Of a stretch of 64,000 bases of DNA, positions 49,316 to 56,661 are shown in pieces; position 1 is the first letter of the stretch; every line of letters starts with the position of its first letter. The translations under genes were made by a program, and so were the position numbers. The notes beneath the pieces are model-generated. The model searched no databases. It had not been told where the DNA came from and saw nothing but the letters and a program-made list of their open reading frames with translations. Source of the DNA: Treponema sp. UBA6367 (lineage in GTDB: Bacteria; Spirochaetota; Spirochaetia; Treponematales; Treponemataceae); the NCBI GenBank assembly GCA_002437725.1, contig DJRF01000025.1, positions 81,342-145,341 on the forward strand, written 5' to 3'.

Positions 49316-50389
49316 ATGAAATTGAAAATAAGGAAAATTTTAGGGGGGGGTAAGGTTGTTTTAGCATTCATACTTGCAAGCATATTTGTATCTTGCAATA
49401 TGGATGACGACAATGATTCCCCAAAGACTCCAAAAGGAGAAGATTACGCAATCACAATTCTTTTTGATGAATCTAAAATTGAAGTTACAAAAGGATTTGT
49501 TGATACAGAAGCTGTAAAAAATAACGGCACGGTAAAAGCGTGGGAAACCTTAAATGTAAAAGCCAAAAACTTTACAGAAGGAAAAACCATTGACTACTGG
49601 AAAATTAACGGCGCAAAAGATGATGGAACTGACAAGAAAGGCAGAAAATCGTTCCAAGTTTCAGCAATAACAAAAAATGAATGTATTGAGCAGGACGGAA
49701 AATACATTTATTCAATAGAGTTTACAGAAAGAGCTTTGTATTCCGCAAAAGTTACTTATGACACAGATTATGTTATATGCCAAACAAGTTCATGGTCTTC
49801 TTCAGGCACTATAGAAAGTGGAAAAACAGTCACAGAAAGCGACACTCTTTCAACACTATATTTTAACCTAAATGAAGATAAAATGTCTTCAGATTGGACT
49901 AGCGGCACAAAAACTTATATTTACGGATATTCACTAGACGGCGGAAAAACAGAAGTCTATTATCCAAGCACGGCTCTTCAAAAAAGATACTATCAGATAA
50001 ACTTAGCGGATGCAGACGGAAAAGACATTGATTTTAAGTTCCTTACAAAAGAACCTAAATCTACGAAAATTGTTTTTGGCACTGAGTTGAAAGTTTCAAA
50101 AACCTGCTATTACAGAACATTAAATTCTAAAACAGGAAATTATGATGCAAAAACAGAAGATGTTCTTTCAGATGACACTCCAATTTACGAAGGCGAAATA
50201 ATTGCAATCAAACTAGCTTCCGGAGAAAGCGCAGAGCCTGCAAAAATCTTTGTAAATGGAACATCCCTAGAAAAGTTTTATAAATGTCCATTCCTTTGCG
50301 AATCAAAAGATGGAGATTTAAAGATTATTTACTCTTCTTCAAATATGATTCCTGCAAAAGACAACAAATTTACAATAGAGTATAAATAA
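49316..50389 (+). CDS. Lipoprotein with a coding poly-G tract (probable phase-variable gene)
   Basis: A 357-residue lipoprotein of unknown function. The signal peptide begins KLKIRKILGGGKVVLAF and ends in the lipobox IFVSC (about Cys 27), followed by an acidic stretch. The body is beta-rich, with ITILFDESKIEVTKGFVD and VTYDTDYVICQ. The codons for Leu-Gly-Gly-Gly-Lys contain eight G in a row (49343-49350). With nine G the frame reads directly into TAA, and with seven G into TAG a few codons later, so slippage would turn the gene off. In the version here the frame is ON. GGAGG precedes the ATG, and a strong terminator follows. Confidence 0.82.
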   Translation: MKLKIRKILGGGKVVLAFILASIFVSCNMDDDNDSPKTPKGEDYAITILFDESKIEVTKGFVDTEAVKNNGTVKAWETLNVKAKNFTEGKTIDYWKINGAKDDGTDKKGRKSFQVSAITKNECIEQDGKYIYSIEFTERALYSAKVTYDTDYVICQTSSWSSSGTIESGKTVTESDTLSTLYFNLNEDKMSSDWTSGTKTYIYGYSLDGGKTEVYYPSTALQKRYYQINLADADGKDIDFKFLTKEPKSTKIVFGTELKVSKTCYYRTLNSKTGNYDAKTEDVLSDDTPIYEGEIIAIKLASGESAEPAKIFVNGTSLEKFYKCPFLCESKDGDLKIIYSSSNMIPAKDNKFTIEYK

Positions 50390-50416
50390 GATAGATTTAG
50401 TTTCTAATATAAACCA

Positions 50417-50465
50417 AACGGCTGGATAAAGTCTTACGTAAGCGAGCCTTGCCCAGCCGTTTTTT
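50417..50465 (+). terminator. Rho-independent terminator after the poly-G lipoprotein gene
   Basis: AACGGCTGG (50417-50425) pairs with CCAGCCGTT (50453-50461) followed by six T. The long loop carries its own palindrome CTTACGTAAG and a GCCTTG run, giving a branched hairpin similar in sequence to 47495-47530. Confidence 0.85.
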
Positions 50466-50557
50466 AAATTTTCCGCACATTTTCGCTCATTAGTGTTGAT
50501 TAACATCTTCATTACATTTAAAATATTTCATTACGTTTTTTATTTTATGGGGGAAAT

Positions 50558-52123
50558 ATGACAGCTGCTGTCATTGCGAAAATAGTCGCATTTGTAATTT
50601 ATTTAGGTTTAATGGTTTATGTAGGTTTAAAGACCGCAAAAGGCAACGACACCGCTTCTGATTTTTTTCTTGGCGGAAGAAAAGTAGGGCCTTGGGTAAC
50701 GGCACTTAGCGCAGAAGCTTCGGATTCATCTGCATGGCTTTTAATGGGTCTTCCAGGTCTTTGCTATCTTGGAGGATTTAAAGAAACTTTTTGGACTTCG
50801 CTTGGTCTTATTGCAGGCACTTATCTGGCATGGCTTATCATCGCAAAGCCATTAAGAAAGTGCTCAATAGCATTTGGCGATTCAATTACAATTCCAGAAT
50901 TTCTTACAAACCGATTCAAAGACAAATCTCACATTCTTATGGTTGTAGCGGTTTTCTTTATCGTTGTTTTCTTTACAATTTATACAGCCTCTGGTTTTGT
51001 TGCCTGCGCAAAACTTTTCCGCTCTGTTTTTGGACTCAACTGGAATCTGGGTCTTTTAATAGGATTTATAATCATACTTTCGTACACAATAATGGGTGGC
51101 TATAAAGCCGTTTGCACTACAGACTTTATTCAAGGCACTTTAATCTTTGTGGCATTTGTAATTTCTTCTATTATTATCATAATCGACTTAGGCGGAATTG
51201 GAAACGCGGTTACTCAAGTTCAGTCTTTTACAGACAAGGCCTTGAGCGGAGAATTTGGTTCGCAAATCTTAAACAACTTTAAAAACAACAAATCGTTCAG
51301 CTTTGTTTCTGCTCTTTCCGCATTTTCTTGGTGCTTAGGCTACTTTGGAATGCCGCACATAATCGTCCGATTTATGGGATGCCGTTCAAACAAGGAAATA
51401 ACAACCGCTCGCAGAGTGGGAATTTCCTGGATGGTTATTTCGTACATTGGAACATTTATAATTGGAACGCTAGGAACGGCTTACCTTTTTAACAAAGGAG
51501 TTCTTTTGGGAGCAAACGCAGAAGACGTTGCTATCGAAGGCATAAAAGTTTTGGGAGCAGGAACTCAAGAAGCCGTTTTTAGCGAATCTATGCTCAGAAT
51601 GTACCCGGCATTTATTGCAGGTCTTTTCTTGTGCGCAATTCTTGCAGCGGCAATGTCTACTGCCGACTCTCAACTTTTGGCAGCTTCTTCAGCAATCGGC
51701 CAGGATATTTTTAAAGGGCTTATAAAAAAGGATGCCGACGATAAAAAAGTTATGCTTGTTAGCCGAATTTCTGTTTTTGCAATTGCTCTTGTAGGACTGC
51801 TTCTTTCTCTAAATCCAGACAGTTCAATCTTCAGTTTGGTTTCGTTCGCTTGGTCAGGATTCGGCGGAACTTTCGGTCCGTTGATTCTTCTTGCGCTTTA
51901 CTGGAAAAAAACCACAGCAAAAGGAGCAATTGCGGGTCTTATTACGGGCGGAGTAACTGACGTCGTTTGGCACTACCTTAAAGGCGGAATTTTTGACATA
52001 TACGAAATTCTTCCTGCATTCATAGCTTGCTTTTTAGTAACAGTTGTGGTTTCTTTGCTTGATAAAAACAAGGATCCAGAAATGCTCCGCGAATACGACG
52101 AATACAAAAAGATGGAAGACTAA
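50558..52123 (+). CDS. putP: Sodium/proline symporter (PutP-like)
   Basis: A 521-residue secondary transporter of the sodium:solute symporter family with about thirteen membrane helices. Landmarks: the FFLGGRKVGPWVTALSAEAS start region, where Ser and Ala/Gly residues form the sodium site; GLPGLCYLGGFKET; the long loop with IPEFLTNRFKDKS; and AAAMSTADSQLLAASSAIGQD (about 367-387). The overall pattern is PutP-like, so proline is likely, but the family also carries other substrates. GGGGGAAAT precedes the ATG. No other proline-pathway gene lies here. Confidence 0.88.
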   Translation: MTAAVIAKIVAFVIYLGLMVYVGLKTAKGNDTASDFFLGGRKVGPWVTALSAEASDSSAWLLMGLPGLCYLGGFKETFWTSLGLIAGTYLAWLIIAKPLRKCSIAFGDSITIPEFLTNRFKDKSHILMVVAVFFIVVFFTIYTASGFVACAKLFRSVFGLNWNLGLLIGFIIILSYTIMGGYKAVCTTDFIQGTLIFVAFVISSIIIIIDLGGIGNAVTQVQSFTDKALSGEFGSQILNNFKNNKSFSFVSALSAFSWCLGYFGMPHIIVRFMGCRSNKEITTARRVGISWMVISYIGTFIIGTLGTAYLFNKGVLLGANAEDVAIEGIKVLGAGTQEAVFSESMLRMYPAFIAGLFLCAILAAAMSTADSQLLAASSAIGQDIFKGLIKKDADDKKVMLVSRISVFAIALVGLLLSLNPDSSIFSLVSFAWSGFGGTFGPLILLALYWKKTTAKGAIAGLITGGVTDVVWHYLKGGIFDIYEILPAFIACFLVTVVVSLLDKNKDPEMLREYDEYKKMED

Positions 52124-52125
52124 TT

Positions 52126-52330
52126 ATCTTTGAAATTTTGAGTTTTTATAAATTTTGAAAAAAACGCTTTCAGCGAATTTACAATTTGCTGCAGATGATT
52201 GTGCTCAAACTTCGTTTGAATTGGTTTGGGTTGCTATGCAACCTTAATTGTTCTTATCGCACAAAATCTTCGCCAATTGTAAATTCGCTTACGCTTTTAT
52301 TTAATTTTCTAAAAACTCAAAATTTAATCA
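52126..52330. repeat. Full copy (about 205 bp) of the dispersed palindromic element
   Basis: The left ATCTTTGAAATTTTGAG and right CTCAAAATTTAATCAT ends are inverted. ATTTTGAG/CTCAAAAT differs from the other copies but still pairs. GAT/ATC is retained in the arms. The element begins 3 bases after the putP stop. Confidence 0.88.
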
Positions 52331-52376
52331 TTTATCACTAATTATTAAATATTTATCGTTTTTCATTAAAAATATA

Positions 52377-52405
52377 TTGACAAACATTAAATTCAATCTT
52401 ATATT
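52377..52405 (+). promoter_or_regulatory. Sigma-70-type promoter of the DUF2975/HTH pair
   Basis: TTGACA (52377-52382), 17-base spacer, TATATT (52400-52405). It matches the trpB2 promoter boxes exactly in the -35, spacing and -10. Confidence 0.85.
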
Positions 52406-52413
52406 GTAATCTT

Positions 52414-52458
52414 GAGAAGCAAAACTTTGCCAACCGCAAAGTCAAAGTTTTGCTTCTC
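52414..52458 (+). promoter_or_regulatory. Perfect 16-bp hairpin at the 5' end of the DUF2975 transcript
   Basis: GAGAAGCAAAACTTTG (52414-52429) pairs with CAAAGTTTTGCTTCTC (52443-52458) around a 13-base loop. It starts within about 8 bases of the -10 box, so it would form the very start of the mRNA. It lacks a T tract, which argues for a stability or regulatory hairpin rather than a terminator. Confidence 0.8.
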
Positions 52459-52488
52459 GACGAAATTTATTCACTTTGAGGTTACAAT

Positions 52489-53058
52489 ATGAAAAATCTA
52501 AACAAAGCCACAAAAATCATCGCAAAATGCTGTGAAATTCTTTTTTTCGCATGCTCACTTACCATGGTCGCAGCGATAATTGCATCTTTTGTTTCGGTTG
52601 AAAAATTCGGAAACTTCTTGCTAGAACAGGTTGGCGACGGACAAATCGCCACAAACGGATTTGAAATTTCAATCGCAAATGAAAATGGAATTCTTATTCC
52701 GCAAGCGGTGAGAATCTTTTGCTTTGCAGGACTTTTTACGATGCTCTGCATGACAATGATTTTCAGAAACATCTATCTTATTATAAAGACAACAGAAGGA
52801 AAAACCTGGTTCAGCAAAGGCGCAACTCCATTCCAAAAAGACAACGTCCGAATGATTCGCGAAATTGGAATTTTTAGCATTATGATTCCAGTTATCGGTC
52901 TTATTATGAGCGCAATCGCAAAGCTTGCAATTGGCGTTGACAACGTTGAAACCAGCGTTCAAGTTACAGGAATTGCAATGGGAATCGCCATGATTTGCCT
53001 TTCGCAAATTTTTTCTTACGGAACAGAACTCGAAAGCGAAGTTGAAGGGCTTGTATAA
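52489..53058 (+). CDS. DUF2975-family membrane protein
   Basis: A 189-residue protein with four membrane helices (about 11-32, 63-90, 120-146 and 150-170) and a cytosolic loop TTEGKTWFSKGATPFQKDNV between helices 2 and 3, the DUF2975 signature. These proteins are regularly paired with a tiny HTH regulator, as here (12 bases apart). The pair is thought to regulate its own expression, possibly in response to membrane state; the role is unknown. GAGGTTACAAT precedes the ATG. It belongs to the transcript with the long 5' hairpin. Confidence 0.8.
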   Translation: MKNLNKATKIIAKCCEILFFACSLTMVAAIIASFVSVEKFGNFLLEQVGDGQIATNGFEISIANENGILIPQAVRIFCFAGLFTMLCMTMIFRNIYLIIKTTEGKTWFSKGATPFQKDNVRMIREIGIFSIMIPVIGLIMSAIAKLAIGVDNVETSVQVTGIAMGIAMICLSQIFSYGTELESEVEGLV

Positions 53059-53070
53059 AAAGAGGCGATT

Positions 53071-53280
53071 ATGGGCAAAATTGTGCTTTATCTTGACCGC
53101 GTAATGGTCGAAAAGAAGATGTCGCTCGGAGAACTTGCAGAAAAAGTGGGCATTACAAATGTAAATCTTTCTAAAATAAAAAACAACAAAGTGAACGCAA
53201 TCCGCTTTTCTACGCTAGAAGCGATTTGCAGAACGCTGGACTGCACTCCTGGCGACATTCTAAAATACGAAGAAGATTAG
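53071..53280 (+). CDS. YozG-like XRE-family HTH regulator
   Basis: A 69-residue protein that is almost all one Cro/C1-type HTH domain: VMVEKKMSLGELAEKVGITN (helices 1-2), LSKIKNNKVNAIRFSTLEAI (recognition helix), CRTLDCTPGDILKY. This is the YozG type found next to DUF2975 genes. The GAGG spacing is good, and the gene is probably cotranscribed with the membrane protein 12 bases upstream. A DNA target is not evident; the 52414 hairpin and the promoter just upstream are candidates. Confidence 0.85.
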   Translation: MGKIVLYLDRVMVEKKMSLGELAEKVGITNVNLSKIKNNKVNAIRFSTLEAICRTLDCTPGDILKYEED

Positions 53281-53330
53281 AAAGGTTTATCCTAATTTAA
53301 AGTTTCTTTTATTTGTGGTAGAATGTTCTT

Positions 53331-54953
53331 ATGCAAAAAGAACTTTCTATCACTGTAAAACCGCAAGATGAGAAAAACGAGAATCTTATTCAAGAGCTTA
53401 TTCAGAAAGAACTGAAAAATCAAAATATTGATTCAAAAATGCATGAGGTTCACTGCGTTTTTGCTAAAAAATCGATTGATGCAAGGCACGGACAATTAAA
53501 AATCCACCTAAGGTACAAAATTTATATCGACGAGCAAGTTCCAAAACAAGGAACGGACGAACTTCCACAATGGAAAAAGCTTTCTGCCGAGGATAAAAAA
53601 ATTCCGCAAGTAATTATTGTAGGCTCAGGACCGGCGGGACTTTTTGGCGCATTAAAACTGATTGAGCTTGGCATACGCCCAATAATTATTGAGCGCGGAG
53701 AAGAAACTTCTGAACGAAAAAGAACTATCGCAAAAATCAGCACAGAAGGCAAAGTGAACGGCGATTCAAACTACTGCTTTGGCGAAGGCGGCGCCGGAAC
53801 TTTTAGCGACGGAAAGCTTTACACTCGCAGCAACAAAAGAGGAAACATCAGCCGGATTCTTCAAATTTTTGTAAAATTTGGCGCAAATCCTTTAATTTTA
53901 ACAGATGCGCATCCTCACATAGGAACTGAAAAATTGCCGCTCGTCATAAACGAAATGAAAAAGTTCATAATCGAGATGGGAGGCTCTTTTCTTTTTAACA
54001 CTAGATGCGTGGATTTTATAGAAGAAGATTCTACTGTAAAAGGGATTGTTGCAAAAAATACAGTTTCCGGCGAAATACAAAATTTTTTAGCAGATGCTGT
54101 ACTTTTAGCAACTGGGCATAGCGCGGTAGATATTTATGAGCTTCTTGCTCAAAAAAATCCTAAGTCGCTTGAATCAAAAACATTTGCCGCTGGAGTAAGA
54201 GTTGAACACCCTCGAACTTTAATCGATTCAATTCAATATCACGGAAAAACAGAAGGCATGGAAGCCGCTGAATACAGGCTTACAACACAAGTGGAAGAAC
54301 GCGGGGTCTATTCATTCTGCATGTGCCCAGGCGGAGTTATAGTTCCAAGCGCGGCAAGCGAAAATCAAATTGTTGTAAATGGAATGAGTTCCAGCACAAG
54401 AAACAGCAACTGGTCAAACGCCGCCATAGTTACAGAAATTCGTCCGGAAGATATACCGGAAGAATTTGTTCATCAAGCTAAAGGAAGAGGCTGCGCCGCC
54501 CTTGCAGGTCTTATCTTTAGAAACTGGCTAGAAGAAGAAACTAAAAAACATGGGCAAGGTCAAAAGGCGCCCGCCCAACTTATGACAGATTTTCTTGCTC
54601 ACAAGCAATCAAAAGACTTGCCGCAAACAAGCTACACGCCGGGAGTTGTTTCTTCAAGGCTAGATATTTGGCTTCCTGATTTTATTGGAGGAAGACTTGC
54701 TCAAGGATTCTTGAATTTTGGCAAAAACATGAAAGGCTTTGTTTCAAAACAGGCGATTCTTATAGCCAGCGAGACAAGGACAAGCACTCCAGTAAGAATT
54801 GTTCGCGACGCAAAGACGCTTGAATCGCCTGTCTTAAAAAACTTGTATCCGTGCGGAGAAGGCAGCGGGTATTCAGGCGGAATTGTCTCTTCTGCAATGG
54901 ACGGAGAACGTTGCTGCGAGGCAATAGCGCAAGCGTTGCTTGAAAAGCATTAA
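53331..54953 (+). CDS. FAD-dependent oxidoreductase (COG2509-type)
   Basis: A 540-residue flavoprotein. After an N-terminal region with VHCVFAKKSIDARHGQLKI (about 40-60) comes the FAD-binding GSGPAGLFGALKL (about 98-110). This is followed by IIERGEETSERKR, FGEGGAGTFSDGKLYTRSNK, ATGHSAVDIYELL and the final GCG-type LYPCGEGSGYSGGIVSSAMDG. This is the pattern of the putative FAD-dependent dehydrogenases of COG2509. Substrate and electron partner are unknown. The gene starts 50 bases after the HTH gene and is followed 9 bases later by the radical SAM gene, so these two may work together. Confidence 0.85.
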   Translation: MQKELSITVKPQDEKNENLIQELIQKELKNQNIDSKMHEVHCVFAKKSIDARHGQLKIHLRYKIYIDEQVPKQGTDELPQWKKLSAEDKKIPQVIIVGSGPAGLFGALKLIELGIRPIIIERGEETSERKRTIAKISTEGKVNGDSNYCFGEGGAGTFSDGKLYTRSNKRGNISRILQIFVKFGANPLILTDAHPHIGTEKLPLVINEMKKFIIEMGGSFLFNTRCVDFIEEDSTVKGIVAKNTVSGEIQNFLADAVLLATGHSAVDIYELLAQKNPKSLESKTFAAGVRVEHPRTLIDSIQYHGKTEGMEAAEYRLTTQVEERGVYSFCMCPGGVIVPSAASENQIVVNGMSSSTRNSNWSNAAIVTEIRPEDIPEEFVHQAKGRGCAALAGLIFRNWLEEETKKHGQGQKAPAQLMTDFLAHKQSKDLPQTSYTPGVVSSRLDIWLPDFIGGRLAQGFLNFGKNMKGFVSKQAILIASETRTSTPVRIVRDAKTLESPVLKNLYPCGEGSGYSGGIVSSAMDGERCCEAIAQALLEKH

Positions 54954-54962
54954 CCTTTTATT

Positions 54963-56660
54963 ATGGAAAAACCTCTTATTTTATGCACAACACTTCTTAT
55001 AGAAACTTCTCCTCAGGCGTTGCCGCTTGGAGCTGCGTGCATTGCCTCTGCATTAAAACACGATAATTTTATTGCGCAAAACTTCAACGTTGAATTAAAA
55101 GCGTTTAGCAAGGAAGGTAAAGACTTTTTCGATGCAAATTGTGTAAATTCCACCCCAGATGCTGCCCTTTTTATTGCAGAAAATATTATTCAAATTGCAA
55201 AAAAAACGAATGCCACTTTAAAATATGTGGGATTCAGCGTTTTTGTTTGGAACCGCAACGAACTTGAAGAAGCCGCAAGGATTTTAAAAACCAAGTGTCC
55301 AAATATAGTGACATTTGCAGGCGGTCCTGAAGTCACTGCAAATGCAGAAAGTTTTACATCCTTTGACTACTGCATAAAAGGTCCTGGCGAAAAAATAGTT
55401 CCCGAACTCATAACATTTTTAGAAAACGGCGGCTCAAAAGAACAGGCAAAAAAATTATCGCAAGAAAGAATTTTTCAAACAGATGCGGAAAACCTTTCTT
55501 CCCCTTACCTTGACGGAACTTTAGACCCAGCCGAATACGGCGGCGCATTGTGGGAACTTGCAAGAGGCTGCCCTTTTAAGTGTTCTTACTGCTACGAATC
55601 AAAAGGCGAAAAAAAGATTCGCTACTTTCCAATGCAAAGAATTGAAAAAGAGCTTGAACTTTTTAACAAGAAAAAAATCAGCCAAGTGTTTGTGCTTGAT
55701 CCAACTTACAACGCAGACAAAAACAGGGCAAAAATTCTTTTAAAAAAAATTGCCCAAAAAGCGCCAGGAATATTTTTTTATTTTGAAGCCCGCGCAGAAT
55801 TTTTAGACAGGGAACTGGCAAAGGCTTTTACAAGAATTCCATGCGCGCTTCAATTTGGCTTGCAAAGTTCAAATCCAGAAGTTTTAAAATTGGTAAACAG
55901 AAGTTTTGACAAAAAATTGTTCACCAAAAACATTGGAATTCTGAATCAAGAAGGCGTAGTTTTTGGATTCGACTTAATCTACGGACTTCCAGGCGACACC
56001 TTTGAAGGTTTTAAGAAAAGCATTGATTTCGCCCTAAACTTGTATCCAAACAACCTTGAAACGTTTTGCCTTTCAGTTTTGCCTGGAACTGCTTTAGCAG
56101 AAAATGCGGTTTCTTTGGGATTAGATTTTGAAAAAAACGCCCCGTATCACGTAATAAAATCGAAGTCTTATTCACAAAAAGAAATTGAAAAATCAGAAGA
56201 GCTTAGCCATGCCTGCAACGTTTTTTATAATCAAGGAAGAGCTGTTCCTTGGTTTCTTTCGGTTTGCAAAGCCTGCCACAAAAGACCAGTTATCTTGCTT
56301 GAAGATTTTTCAAAATGGTATTCCCAAACAAAAGAAAAGAACGATGGACAATCTTTAGCAAAAATAGACACTCTTTGCTTAAGCCACGAAAAAATTGAAA
56401 AACTTCAAATTGAGTTTATAAGAGCCGAATTGCAAAGTTTTTATTTAGCGGCAGAAAATATCATTCGCATAAACGGAGCGCTTAGCCGAGTAGAATCAGA
56501 CGGAAAAGTTCAATATCTGAGTTTAGATTTTCATCCTGACGATTTAATGAGCCAATTTGCTTGCAATATAAAATTCTTTGCACAGAACGCAAAAAAATAC
56601 AAATGCAAGGTAAAATGTTTTAAAGGAAAAAACGGCACAGATTGGACGGTTGAAAAATAA
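54963..56660 (+). CDS. B12-binding and radical SAM protein (DUF4080-type)
   Basis: A 565-residue protein. The N-terminal B12-binding-like domain (about 1-140: LPLGAACIASALKHDNF, YVGFSVFVWN, FAGGPEVTA) lacks the DxHxxG cobalamin ligand, so B12 may not be bound tightly. The radical SAM core (about 190-400) holds RGCPFKCSYCYESKGE with the CxxxCxxC cluster motif and FGLQSSNPEVL. The C-terminal helical region (about 420-565) matches DUF4080. The reaction is unknown. It starts 9 bases after the flavoprotein gene and ends 1 base before the convergent ABC-F gene. Confidence 0.85.
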   Translation: MEKPLILCTTLLIETSPQALPLGAACIASALKHDNFIAQNFNVELKAFSKEGKDFFDANCVNSTPDAALFIAENIIQIAKKTNATLKYVGFSVFVWNRNELEEAARILKTKCPNIVTFAGGPEVTANAESFTSFDYCIKGPGEKIVPELITFLENGGSKEQAKKLSQERIFQTDAENLSSPYLDGTLDPAEYGGALWELARGCPFKCSYCYESKGEKKIRYFPMQRIEKELELFNKKKISQVFVLDPTYNADKNRAKILLKKIAQKAPGIFFYFEARAEFLDRELAKAFTRIPCALQFGLQSSNPEVLKLVNRSFDKKLFTKNIGILNQEGVVFGFDLIYGLPGDTFEGFKKSIDFALNLYPNNLETFCLSVLPGTALAENAVSLGLDFEKNAPYHVIKSKSYSQKEIEKSEELSHACNVFYNQGRAVPWFLSVCKACHKRPVILLEDFSKWYSQTKEKNDGQSLAKIDTLCLSHEKIEKLQIEFIRAELQSFYLAAENIIRINGALSRVESDGKVQYLSLDFHPDDLMSQFACNIKFFAQNAKKYKCKVKCFKGKNGTDWTVEK

Positions 56661-56661
56661 A

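Noticed and set aside
34924..52330. The dispersed repeats as a CRISPR array
   Set aside because: Copies are about 200 bp, kilobases apart, palindromic and inverted in places; there are no spacers or cas genes.
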